From Lepidonotus clava (Eukaryota > Annelida > Polychaeta > Phyllodocida > Polynoidae), in assembly GCA_936440205.1 (NCBI GenBank), contig OW387139.1, forward strand, positions 2,097,596 through 2,161,595: a DNA stretch of 64,000 nt, written 5' to 3'. Shown here one piece after another: positions 20,536 to 31,984 of this stretch. Positions within the stretch are counted from its first letter, which is position 1. Each line of letters opens with the position of its first letter. The position numbers and the translations under genes are program-made. The notes under the pieces are model-generated. The model searched no databases and was not told the DNA's origin. It saw nothing but the letters and a program-made list of their open reading frames with translations.

Positions 20536-20867
20536 ATTAACAGACTGACCAAAAAAAGTATGGTCGCAGAGTAATACTGTGATATCGCGACTTGGTGTGG
20601 TAGAACTTTGGTTTTCATATTCAGACTAGTTCCGCTAATTCGCGTGACCTTATCGCCTTATGTTATGCAGACAACAATAACACTTTGACCAGTTATCCAA
20701 TAGAAATATCGTGCTGTCAGGAGGCTATATATATATTTTTTTTTCTTTTTTATATACATTCAATTATAGGAAAATGATATAGAAAACGCGAGTGTAATAT
20801 GTAGAGTTGTCCCTTGGCAGTGGGCAGAGTCTAGTAGGCGGTCACACAGTGTGTACAAGCCATGGAG

Positions 20868-21078
20868 CAGGGGTGGACATAACCACCGACCCGAGGCCCT
20901 TAAAAAATAGGTCAGGCCCCTAGATTTTCTGGGTTAGGGGCCCGACTGGTCCCTAGAAAACCATAAATAACAAACACTAGTATATGTGAGGGCTCTTAGA
21001 TTTAGGTTAGGGCCCTTAGATTTGGAGAGCTGAGGGCCCGACTGGCCCCCGGAATTTTTAAACTTACGTCCACCACTG
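20868..21078. mobile_element. hAT5-like MITE with 5-bp target duplication
   Basis: The terminal inverted repeats CAGGGGTGGACATAA and, reversed, CAGTGGTGGACGTAA differ at two positions in 15. TGGAG flanks both ends directly (20863-20867 and 21079-21083). CAGTG ends are usual for hAT elements. A 5-bp duplication is rarer and recalls the hAT5 subgroup. The interior is repeats of GGGCCCTTAGATTT type with no coding capacity. Confidence 0.7.
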
Positions 21079-21494
21079 TGGAGTGTACGGCGGTTAGGAG
21101 CATCCTTATACAAGGCTACAGAACCTCGTAGAGTAGTATAGGAAAAAGATGCATAGGGCCAGTGAACGGGGAGGGAGAGAGGTTGGGTAGCACGTAAGGG
21201 GTATATGCGTTGGGGAATTATAACAGGGTATAAATAAGGATGTGATGTAGTGAAGGTAAGGTGTATCATTAATTTTAGATAACATAAAGTGAGATGACAA
21301 TATGGGATATAGTGACGAAAACCATGTAATATCATTGTATGAAATGAATACATTGACCTACTTGACACCCTTGACCTAAAACTGGTCTTTCAGGTCACTT
21401 GTATCCAAGCTGACCTCTTTAACTATATGAAATTGAAACCTATTTCGCTTTTTAGGTTGACAGGTTATGTATCATTATTATTTCACCATTAGCT

Positions 21495-22085
21495 ACTGGG
21501 CAGATTTATCTCTCTGACTGACCCACCTGACCTATTTACCACTCTGACTGACCCACCTGACCTATTTACTACTCTGACTGACCCATCTGACCTATTTACC
21601 ACTCTGACTGACCCATCTGACCTATTTACCACTCTGCCTGACCCACCTGACCTATTTACCACTCTGACTGACCCACCTGACCTATTTACCACTCTGGCTG
21701 ACCCACCTGACCTATTTACCACTCTGACTGACCCACCTGACCTATTTATCTCTCTGACTGACCCACCTGACCTATTTACCACTCTGACTGACCCACCTGA
21801 CCTATTTACCACTCTGACTGACCCACTTGACCTATTTACCACTCTGACTGACCCACCTGACCTATTTACCACTCTGACTGACCCACCTGACCTATTTACC
21901 ACTCTGACTGACCCACCTGACCTATTTACCACTCTGACTGACCCACTTGACCTATTTACCACTCTGACTGACCCACCTGACCTATTTACTACTCTGACTG
22001 ACCCACCTGACTTATTTACCACTTTAACTGACCCAGTTGACCTGTTAAATACTCTAACTGATCTATTTGACCTATTCTCCACTCT
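21495..22085. repeat. Minisatellite, 30-bp unit, abutting a splice donor
   Basis: About 18 well-conserved copies of ACTCTGACTGACCCACCTGA plus CCTATTTACC, then two or three degenerate ones that run into the donor of the 22097-22203 exon. Because the unit is a multiple of three, a 228-codon minus-strand frame stays open. It is not a gene. Confidence 0.95.
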
Positions 22086-22096
22086 CTGTGACCTAC

Positions 22097-22203
22097 CTGG
22101 CTTGTTTGATGACCTCAATCCACGCGGCACACTCGGCCTCTGTGTCGGCCCGAAGGTCATACTGCCGCTGTCCATCTTTACGATAGTAGATGGTGAAACA
22201 GTA
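22097..22203 (-). CDS. RASGRF: RasGRF-like exon: C-terminal half of the first PH domain
   Basis: A 107-bp exon preceded by a long pyrimidine tract and TTTGCAG acceptor, ending CCAG|GTAGGT. It starts in phase 0 and ends after two bases of a Ser codon completed by the 15518-15665 exon. It encodes 35 residues beginning YCFTIYYRKDG and containing DLRADTEAECAAWIEVIKQA, the last beta strand and C-terminal helix of a PH domain with its invariant Trp. Both exon boundaries match the place where vertebrate RasGRF1 breaks between its QH/YFTVNF strand and its AHAS-Y sequence. The intron to the next exon is 6431 bp. The exon for the first half of the PH domain should lie above 22203 on this strand and was not found, so intron 1 probably exceeds 41 kb. 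Confidence 0.9.
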
Positions 22204-22329
22204 CTGCAAAGAGAAAAAAGAAAAAAACGTTAAGTGATGTAGAACTTAATGGGATGTTGTTATTGCCATTTTAAGCTATTGTTTTAAGAGAAGATATGGA
22301 TGCAGTGAGATGCACACAATTAGGCCTAG

Positions 22330-22895
22330 ATGAAGCTTAGAGGGAAGAGGGAGGGAAGAGGGAGGGAAGAGGGAGGGAAGAGGGAGGGGAGAGGGAGGGA
22401 AGAGGGAGGGAAGAGGGAGGGAAGAGGGAGGGAAGAGGGAGGGAAGAGGGAGGGAAGAGGGAGGGAAGAAGGAGGGAAGAGGGAGGGAAGAGGGAGGGAA
22501 GAGGGAGGGAAGAGGGAGGGAAGAGGGAGGGAAGAGGGAGGGAAGAGGGAGGGAAGAGGGAGGGAAGAGGGAGGGAAGAGGGAGGGAAGAGGGAGGGAAG
22601 AGGGAGGGAAGAAGGAGGGAAGAGGGAGGGAAGAGGGAGGGAAGAGGGAGGGAAGAGGGAGGGAAGAGGGAGGGAAGAGGGAGGGAAGAGGGAGGGAAGA
22701 GGGAGGGAAGAGGGAAGGGAGGGGAGGGGAGGGTAGAGGGAGGGGAGAGGGAGAGGAGAGGAAGAGGAGAGGGAGAGGAGAGGGAGGGGAGAGGGAGGGG
22801 AGAGGGAGGGGAGAGGGAGGGGAGAGGGAGGGGAGAGGGAGGGGAGAGGGAGGGGAGAGGGAGTGGAGAGGGAGGGGGGAGGGAGGGGAGGGGAG
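22330..22895. repeat. Purine minisatellite, 11-bp unit GGGAGGGAAGA
   Basis: About 35 copies of GGGAGGGAAGA, passing near 22720 into GGGAGGGGAGA units. One strand is almost pure purine, so triplex or G-quadruplex formation is possible. It lies about 130 bp upstream of the PH exon acceptor in transcript sense. The 227- and 188-codon frames are repeat products. Confidence 0.97.
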
Positions 22896-22904
22896 CGGGA
22901 CATG

Positions 22905-25235
22905 GGTGGATGGCAGCGGAGGGAGGCGAGTAGTGAAGAGATGGGTGGGAAACAGTCCTAGTTGTAGCCCGGCTTACGCAGCAGCCAACGAGAGGCTTAC
23001 TCTAAGCCGCTAAGCCCATAAGCTACCTGTTAAGCCCAATGAAAGGCCCCTTTTTGTTATCCCATCGATTTCTGATTGTTTTAAATTGCAGTTTTATGTT
23101 TGCAGCCAAATAAAGTCTGCTTTGTGAAAAAATGAAGTACTCAATTTGCCTTTTAGATGATAGACAATATCTCATCTGTATGTAATCAATCCAAGAGTAA
23201 ATTGTGTATTGTTTTATGCAACATCAAGTAATAGTCAGACCGTCCACCCCAGGCACATTCATAGATTGCCATAATGCAAATTGATTTATAAATAATTATC
23301 ATACCTCAAAAATGTATCCTAATTTCAAACATCTCTGTTTCTCTAGAAGCTGATTACAAGATTTTTAGTGTAGCCAATATACCGCTATGCGATATCTTAA
23401 AATACACAATATATGTACTGCCTTGGATATGCTGTTGTTGTACCATAACAAATAACAAATAACAAATAGAAATTCCAATCATGGGTATCGCCAATAAGGT
23501 TTACCAACATGTTGCAGTCCTTCTGATTATCAGGCAATACTTAACACATTGGTAGCACACATAATCGTGAGTAGGTCACAAAAACCAATTCTCCCGACCA
23601 CGGATAGCCAGTTTCTTGAGTTATTCCTGCAGGTTAGCCTAAAACAGGATGCATGCTGGGTAAAATGTCGATAAAACCCAATACTTTAGTATAGAAATTT
23701 TCATGAATTTTATAATTATTTGTAGATTAACATTGCGAAAAGCTAGCCATCATTATTTTTCAAATTAGTATCTATAAATATTTATTATTCCTGGGTTGTT
23801 TGAAAATTCTTTCATTATAGATGTATTTATAACAAGTGTTTGCTTATTTTCTAGTATTTGTAGGTAAAATTGTGAAAAACTAACCCTCATTATTCGTCAA
23901 ATTAGTATCCATATACCTTTATTATTCTTGGGTTGTTGATATAGAGAATTATTATACATTCAATTTTCTATAGTTTTCCTTGGGGTTTTGTCGGCAGAAT
24001 TGGCAATAATTAGCCTGTAGGTCCTTAACATGCTTTAAATCAGCTATCCATGGTAGGGAGAATTGGAAAATTGCACAGAAATCGAAGCCACAGTATTTCC
24101 CGAGCGACGTGATACCAATAGCAGATCTTTCCAATATCGCCAGTGGACAATGTTGGGATACTGCTTAATCATTGTATTTCTATTCAGGTTTTGATCTTAA
24201 ACTAAAGAAATACAAAATAACTGTTCACAAAACAGTCCCTTTCTCAATAAGATATCTTCACTGCAAGTAGTTTAAATATGGATTGAAATATATCGAATTT
24301 TAGATAATTATTTTGATTTCGATAAAATACACATCATTTGAACAGGTGGTGTCCCTTCATGGCCACTTTCATTTACCACCTAAAATAAGTAATTTCAAGT
24401 ACCTTGTGCACATATGGTCATGTGATCATTTTGTGGTGATCATCACGTGGTGATCATGACTACATGGCTATTAAACACATTCAACAGTTATCATTTTAAG
24501 TAGTAGGAATTGTTGATCATGATCCAGGGATATTAGCTAAAGACAATATATAACGTAAATGTTAGGTTTTTGTATGTTCCACACTAGTGGATAATGAATA
24601 TCTTAAGTTGATCACCAATATGGCGGCCAGTCTAATTCTGGAGATATGACGTCATGTGCACATCGCCTATATATTTATGGATCCTCCTAGGCATGAATTA
24701 ACGCAAACCTAACATATCTTTTATCTATGTGTTTAAAATGTATTTCAAGAATATTCCATTATGAGTGTACTCGTGTGCCTTTATCTTACAAGATTACGAT
24801 TTGATTACGATTACCAAACTTTATCCTTAAATATGACTGGATAGATTTGAGATACGCTGACGTATAGAGATGCACTTTGGGATCTGGAACTCCCTACTAG
24901 TATGCACACTTTCCCCTTCTCACTACCCATAGTATTGTAAGCGTGAGGTGGTGAGTGGGGGGGGGGGGGGAGGCTATGGGAGAGGCCGGGGGCTGTAGGG
25001 AGGAGACACGCTTTCCCCATTTACCCACTGTAAGCTGGTAATGTGTGAGGGGTGGAGAGGTATATTTGTTCTCCATACGACGCGACACAACGTACAAATA
25101 CACCACATCTTAAAGCATGTATACCGAGTTTATGCGGTCAATATTTATGGTACTAGATGTTTTTCACCGCTGTTCTACCCTATCCCTCCCCTACCTAGGC
25201 CCCAGGTAGCCCCTGCTGTTCATATAAGGCCACGA
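22905..25235. other. Unique AT-rich intron DNA with a small tandem duplication
   Basis: Mostly AT-rich, with no coding signal. About 80 bp near 23728-23815 recurs with changes at 23870-23950, both containing CAAATTAGTATC and GGGTTGTT. A G-run lies at 24957-24972. Confidence 0.5.
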
Positions 25236-25330
25236 TAGGGGGACCCAGCACTGACCAAGTGGTTATTGGGTTCAATTCCTGCTTGGTGCTGGGTTCACTA
25301 AGGGATGAGGTACAGCAAAAATGATTTCCT
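25235..25330 (+). repeat. Possible tRNA-derived SINE remnant
   Basis: GACCAAGTGG followed by GGGTTCAATTCCTGC resembles pol III A- and B-box sequence. The two are too close for a normal tRNA, and an inverted repeat (CCAGCACTGACCAAG / CTTGGTGCTGG) spans them. Weak evidence. Confidence 0.25.
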
Positions 25331-25747
25331 GGTTTTGATCCCCTGCTGTTTGCCCTCCCTGTCACCCTCATCTCATAGATATGATCTCCAAAGACAGAAT
25401 TTGACCTAACTTGTTTTTGCTGTGAAAATGACCCTGGCTGTCGGTATGGCATAAGACATCCATCACTCACTCTCTCACTCCTCTACCTTTGGTTCCTCCT
25501 GTCCCTTATTCCCGTCCCACTCTATCTCTTCCATTATAAACTGTGTCTCCTTGCTACCCTCTCCCTCCTAAACCTTGTGTACCTTGATTCCCTGTCCCCC
25601 TGCTCCTGCCCGTCCCATGCCCTCCTTACTCAGTCCTCCCTATTACCCAGTTATTTTAGTTCCCTTACGATCATCAGTGGATAGAATTATCGCATGCCAG
25701 CGAAGTTGAACAAGTAGCATTCATACTGACAAAAGACAGTCCTTACT

Positions 25748-25968
25748 AATAAGAAGACCCGCAGGGGTCATCCGAGGGTGGTTGTACAACCCATAGGGGA
25801 TCGTCACATACCGAGGGCAAATGGGTTGTACAGGCACCCAAGGACGACCCCTAAAGGTCTTCTATATTTTAAAGTTCTTGAAAATACTGTAAATGAGTAG
25901 TGGTACATACAGCCAGTCAATACCTACTGACTCTTATACGCACCGCTCGTCAACCGTTTGGGTGATAA
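25748..25968 (+). repeat. Palindromic dispersed repeat, copy D
   Basis: It begins AATAAGAAGACCCGCAGGGG, has the arm AAGGACGACCCCTAAAGGTC, the second inverted repeat GTGGTACATACAGCC / TTATACGCACCGCTC, and ends GGTGATAA. Confidence 0.75.
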
Positions 25969-26352
25969 GATTGCAAAAGATCACTATCGACAGTACTTAT
26001 GCTTTAGAATTGGTTGTAACTCAAATAAGGTGATCTAACATATTGGATCGGATCAGTTGAGACCTATTGCTTCGAGTATCAGGAGTGCAAACGATGATGA
26101 CCGACAACTGTCACATTGCAATAAGTTCCATTCACCCTATCCGATTATTAATGAGTGAAAATAACATTGACACTGATACTTTTTTCAAGTACTTATCCCC
26201 TGCAGTTGGCTGGAATCCAAAACGAATCAATCCAGTATGTTGGATCTGTTCGCTAGGAGATTTGTCGTTGGCATTATCGCATGCACCTGGAATCATCACA
26301 ACAATTGTCGCAACAGATCGCATGCACCGTGTCAGCCAGAGCAAATGGACCT

Positions 26353-26605
26353 TTATCACCCCACAGCAAGCGAGCGGTACATACAAGGGGCTGTGTGTAG
26401 TGACTGGCTGTATGCACCACCCCTCATTTACAGTATTTTGGAGCATTGTTTGGGTGATAAGATATAGAAGACCCTTAGGGGTCGTCCTCGGGTTGCCATA
26501 CAACCAATGGGGATTGTACAGCCCGCGGGCTTCGCCCTTATGCCATGACAAACCCCTCTGGGTCGTGCAGCCACCCTCGAATCCCCCCGCACCCGGGTCT
26601 TTTTA
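26353..26605 (-). repeat. Palindromic dispersed repeat, copy E, inverted
   Basis: Minus-orientation copy. It starts TTATCACC (the reverse of the usual end), then AGCGGTACATACAAGGGGCT, then AGAAGACCCTTAGGGGTCGT, and ends near CCCGGGTCTTTTTA. It lies about 400 bp from copy D in opposite orientation. The 190- and 139-codon frames across it are not genes. Confidence 0.75.
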
Positions 26606-27635
26606 CATTTTTACGCACCACCTTAGGGGATGTATTTAAGCAGGGCAATAGTCGCCACACAAGGGGCCACATTAGCAAGACATAAGCAAGACATTTGAAC
26701 ACTCGGGTCAACCTACTGAATAGAAGCACGAGAAATAGAAAATAAAATGTTTATAAAAGGGACATTAATTGGCTCTAATTCATTAACAACTGCAACTCCT
26801 TTCCTTATAATCCCAGGAAAAAGGGAGGTGACTAAACTAACATCCTAAACCCTTTACCCTTTAACCAGGATAAAGAGCTTTCCATCGCGATTCTGTCAAT
26901 TGCTCTCAGATAAGTGCCTCCACAAATAGGCAGTACCAAATGGGATATTGGTACCAATCGTTTGGTTTGGTTTCTCTTTTTCTGAGTGTGTGAAAAGCTT
27001 AATCACGTCACAGCCAACAAGTGGTGTGTATTAATATAAGAAGACATGAAAATGAACAAGACAATCACAGCAAACTGTCCTGTTAGAAGGACTCCCACGC
27101 CCATCTGTAAAAGACATACACCTGATGTCCCACCAATATAAGGCCAGTTATATTAGAGCGATGCTCTACCACCTGTCAAAGTACTCCATGACATCCAACC
27201 TGGCCGATGTCACGGGGCGGTCGGATGAACAGGTGGGAGCGCCATGTTCCGCATGAAGCGTGTCACCTAGCAGACACTCAGAAACACCTGATTCAGGCCT
27301 CATTATCCATAAACCAGGTGACCCAAGACAGTCTTAGATTTAGGCCATATTTATCACATCCGACAAGTAGGGTCAAACGCAACAGATATTGGGAATCTAA
27401 CTTGCCGATACGCAAGTAGTGTAGCGAATGTCGATAAATCATTATGTTTTACGACAGGGACAAGAATGTCGATTTATATCCACACATACTATCCTGCCTC
27501 AGAGATAGTACATTGAAGAGAATATGACACATTACATCAGACCCCTGGGACCCCAATACCCATATGAAACACTGAAGATACACAGCACCCCGTATTAAAA
27601 TCAATTCTAACATTCTGTGACACAGCTATAACCTA
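26606..27635. other. Unique intron DNA
   Basis: No coding exon, RNA gene or repeat array recognised. A 70-codon frame at 27207-27419 has no recognisable motif. Confidence 0.5.
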
Positions 27636-27639
27636 CCTA

Positions 27640-29030
27640 ACCTGCTGCAACTTACCTAGCCTGCTGCAACCAACTTAACCTGCTGTATCCTACCTAACCT
27701 GCTGCAACTTACCTAACCTGCTGCAGCCTACCTAACCTGCTGCAACTAACCTAACCTACTGCAACTTACCTAACCTGCTGCAACCTACCTAACCTGCTGC
27801 AACCTACCTAACCTACTGCAACTTATCTTAGCTGCTGCACCTTACCTAGCCTGCTGCAACTTATCTAAGCTGCTGCAACCTTCCTAACCTGCCGAACCAA
27901 CCTAACCTGCTGCAACCTACCTGACCTACTGCAACTTACCTAACCTGCTGCAACTTATATAACCTGCTGCAACCAACCCAACCTGCTGTAAATTACCTTA
28001 CCTGCTGCAACTTACCTAACCTGCTGCAACTTACCCAACCTGCTGCAACTAACCTAACATGCTCCAACTTACCCAACTTGCTGAAACCAACCTAGCCTGC
28101 CGTAACTGATATAACCTGCTGCAACCAACCCAACCTACTGCAACTTACCTAACCTACTGCAACCGACCTAACCTACTGCAACTTACCTAACCTGCTGCAA
28201 CTGACCTAACCTGCTGTAACCTACCTGACCTGCTGCAACCTACCTAGCCTACTGCAACACACCTATCCTGCTGCAACCTTCCTGACCTACTGCAATTTAA
28301 CTTACCTGCTGCAACTAATATAACCTGCTGCAACCAACCCAACCTGCTGCAACCTACCTAACCTGCTGCAACCAACCTAACCAGCTGCAACCTACCTGAC
28401 CTGCTGCAACCTACCTAACCTACTGCAACTTATCTTAGCTGCTGCACCTTACCTAACCTGCTGCAACTTACCTAACCTGCTGCAACCCACCTAATCTGCT
28501 GCAACTTACCTAACCTGCTGCAACTAATATAACCTGCTGCAACCAACCTAAACTGCTGCAACTAACCTATTCTGCTACAAGTAACCTAACCTGCTGCAAC
28601 CTACCTAACCTACTGCAACTTATCTTAGCTGCTGCACCTTACCTAGCCTGCTGCAACTTATCTTAGCTGCTGAAACCTTCCTAACCTGCCGAACCAACCT
28701 AACCTGCTGCAACCTACCTAACCTACTGCAACTTACCTAACCTGCTGCAACTAATATAACCTACTGCAACTTACCTAACGTGCTGCAACCTACAAAACCT
28801 ACTGCAACTTACCTAACGTGTTGCAATTTACCTAACCTGCTGTAACTTACCCAACCTGCTGCAACTTACCCAACCTGCTGCAACTAGCCTAACATGCTCA
28901 AACTTACCTAGCCCGTTGAAACAAATCTATCCTGCTGTAACTAGCCTAGCATGGTGCATGTAACCTGAACTGCAACACCTAAGATAACCTGTTGCATCTA
29001 AGCTAGCCTGCTGCAACTAACTTAACCTGC
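27640..29030. repeat. Minisatellite, about 19-bp unit
   Basis: Some 70 variable copies of CTGCTGCAACTTACCTAAC, with alternation of ACTTACC, ACCTACC and ACTAATAT variants that suggests higher-order structure. The flanks decay gradually. Confidence 0.95.
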
Positions 29031-29475
29031 CACCACCAATTTTACCAGCCAAAACTAACCTTGCAGCCGAAGATATACTGCCTCCATCAAATCAGATTGC
29101 GACAGATATCCTACTGACTATCCCTAACCTATCCTACCCCCCCATAATCCAAGCTGTCACCACAAGGACTACCTGTCAACACCACCATCCATAGCCACTC
29201 TGGCACAACATTAACATAATGTATTCTTCGGTGGATGGTTGTTGCGGCGGTGGCGCCACCACTCGTGGAGAAGGTGTGGACCGATTGATAATACCGACCT
29301 GCCTCTTCTTTCTCTCCTCCCCCTGCTCTGCCTTTCACTGATGCTTGCATGCAACAGCTGCTGTTTTCAGGGACCCCGGGTACCAGCATCAGGCGAGGAG
29401 TGTGCGCGCTGCCTCCCAGCAACACGTGTGTGTAGAAGCAGCACTCACCAGGAACCAGCAGCACTCTGCATCTCC
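29031..29475. other. GC-richer unique stretch
   Basis: Mixed-composition DNA with 129- and 133-codon frames on opposite strands, neither with a recognisable motif. It may be regulatory or chance. Confidence 0.3.
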
Positions 29476-29479
29476 TCAT

Positions 29480-30790
29480 ACAGGGTGCCCTTGCTGATTT
29501 TACACATACCTCTTCCATATATCTATACAGAGTATGTCTTCTTTAACACAGACCTCTCGTATACCTCCTCATACAGCGTACCCTCTCTGATTTTACACAT
29601 ACCTCTCCTAACTCTGAGTATAATAGTACGTCCTTTTTAACAATACCCGCCGTACCTCCTCATACATTGTGCCCTCTCTGATTTATACATACCTCTCCTA
29701 ACTCTGAGTATAGTACGTCCTTTTTAACACCCCTCATACCTCCTCATACAGCGTGCCCTCTCTGATTTTACACATACCTCTCCTAACTCTGAGTATAATA
29801 GTATGTCCTTTTTAACAATACCGCCTGTACCTCCTCATACATTGTGCCCTCTCTGATTTATACATACCTCTCCTAACTCTGAGTATAGTACGTCCTTTTT
29901 AGCACCCCTCATACCTCCTCATACAGGGTGCCCTCTCTGATTTTACACATACCTCTCCTAACTCTGAGTATAGTATGTATCTTTTATCCTTTTTATCTAG
30001 TATGGTTCAGTTTAACTTTTTTTTAAACTTTTTTTGTTTTATATCCTCCTCCAAACCTCTCTATGCCCTCTCTGATTTAACCTGTATCTGTCTTACATCT
30101 CTACATACAGCGTGCCCTCTCTTATTTAATGCATACCTCTGCTAACTAGTATACTATGTCCTTTGTGTCATTTTTATCATGGACCCCCCCCCCCCCCACC
30201 TCCTTATACAATGTGCCTTCTCTGATTTAACGCATACCTCTCCTAACTAGTATAGTATGTCCTTTTTGCCCTTTTTATCATGGACCCCCCATACCTCCTC
30301 ATACAGCATGCACTCTCTGATTTAACCTGTATCTTTCCTATACCTCTGAAAACAGTATGTTCTCTTCAACTCAGACCTCTTCTATATCTCCACATACAGT
30401 GTGCCCTCTCTGATATAAAACATACCTCCCTATATCTCTATATAGAGTATGTCCTCTTTATCACGGAACTCTCCTATATCTCTACATACAGCGTGCCCTC
30501 TCTATTTTAACATGTATCTCCGCTATATCTCTAAATACTGTATGTCCTTTTTATCATGCAGACCCCCATACCTCCTCATACAATGTGTCCTCGTTGATTT
30601 AACACATACCTCCCCTATATCTCTATATAGAGTATGTCCTGTTCAACACGGACCTCTCCTATATTTCTACAGACAGCATGCCCTCTCTGATTTAATGTAT
30701 ACCTTCCTTATATCTATGAGTATAGTATGTGGTTTTGAACATGGTCCTCTGTATATAGCGTGCCCTCGCTGATATAGCACATGCCTCCCC
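29480..30790. repeat. Degenerate tandem repeat, units of about 80-120 bp
   Basis: Recurrent ACCTCCTCATACAGCGTGCC, CTCTCTGATTTTACACATAC and AGTATGTCCTTTTT segments with variable spacing. C-runs lie near 30187-30196. Small frames here are repeat products. Confidence 0.85.
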
Positions 30791-30794
30791 TACA

Positions 30795-31980
30795 TCCCTG
30801 GATCTTTTGTTTCCTATGAGTCTCTTTCACTTAAGATGTCACGTAAAACTTGTATAAAACACTAGTTAAACACCAAATCAATAAAGTGTGTCCTGTCTTA
30901 TTAAACATGGACCATATAACAAAGGGACTGTATTTTTGGCCCCAGCCTTACTTCCCTAATACATATATTGTTTATAGTATTACCTTCTATTAACATAAGC
31001 TTTTATATTGCCCATATACTGGCTGCTTCCTTGTGTATCAAGATGGCCTGTGACTACGCTACTACACCTTGTATAACAGATCGCTCCAAGTGTTTGAGAA
31101 ACACATCCAAAATATAAAATCCTGTTTAACTGAGGCTTGAACCAATGCCAAATAAAGTGAGCCTAACCCATACTGCCTAAACCTTTATCGCCTGACAACA
31201 ATGCTCTTCTATTGGCTGCCAAATCTGTAAATCTGTTCAATGATCACATTGAAGAAGGTATGGTTTTTGCAGTACTTTGTCTTATAGAAAATAATATTAT
31301 ATACCTTTGTGTATGTAAGTGCATGTCCTTTTTCTAACGACTGACACAAACACAATCATGTGTTTAATGCACGGTCCCTTTCTACTGTATGGACCGTCCT
31401 TATGAACATGATTCTGCCATATCTGCTCCATACTATTTTCCCCTTCCCCATCACCCCAGAGTTCTTCTATACTGCCCTCACTTTCTATGACCTTCTCATC
31501 ACATTATCTCCCATACTGTGCATCTTCTCCCAATCAACATGGGACTTCACTTAATGTCCTTAGACCTACCTACCCTTACCATATCAACATGGGTCTCCTC
31601 TTCATTCTATAATTTTGATTATATTAACAAAACTCTTTTATACTCAAATCTCAATCCTTATACCTGACCTCACTGCTGTCCTATTACTTGCCCATGTATA
31701 CTCATTCTACTCTTACTTTTTCCTATTCTCTGTATCCCTTATCTGTCAAAGTTATAAGTAACCACCCCTGCAGCACACCTGGCCAACCAAGGCCCTCCAC
31801 CTGTTGCCATGACAACAGCCATATTTCTGCAAGGAGGGGGCCTACAGTGGGGATCAGGGAAATCAGCACCATGCACACCTCCCCTCCTGCTGCGACTCCC
31901 GCATCAGGCGCACCACGACGAGGCTCCTGGCCTCCGATGACTGCCTCCCCTTCCCTCCTCCTGATTTACTTTCTGCACTC
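30795..31980. other. Unique intron DNA
   Basis: AT-rich and pyrimidine-leaning towards its right end. No gene recognised. Confidence 0.5.
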
Positions 31981-31984
31981 CCAT

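Noticed and set aside
21489-22175. 228-codon minus-strand frame
   Set aside because: 30-bp minisatellite translation that merges with the intron side of the PH exon in another frame.
22330-23013. 227-codon Gly/Arg/Glu frame and its antisense 188-codon frame
   Set aside because: Pure GGGAGGGAAGA repeat.
25250-25310. tRNA gene
   Set aside because: B-box-like sequence present, but A- and B-boxes are too close and no cloverleaf can be drawn.
26067-26639. 190-codon plus-strand frame
   Set aside because: Its second half is a palindromic repeat copy and the first half shows no motif.
29129-29640. Frames of 129-133 codons on opposite strands
   Set aside because: No motif. The right half lies in a tandem repeat.
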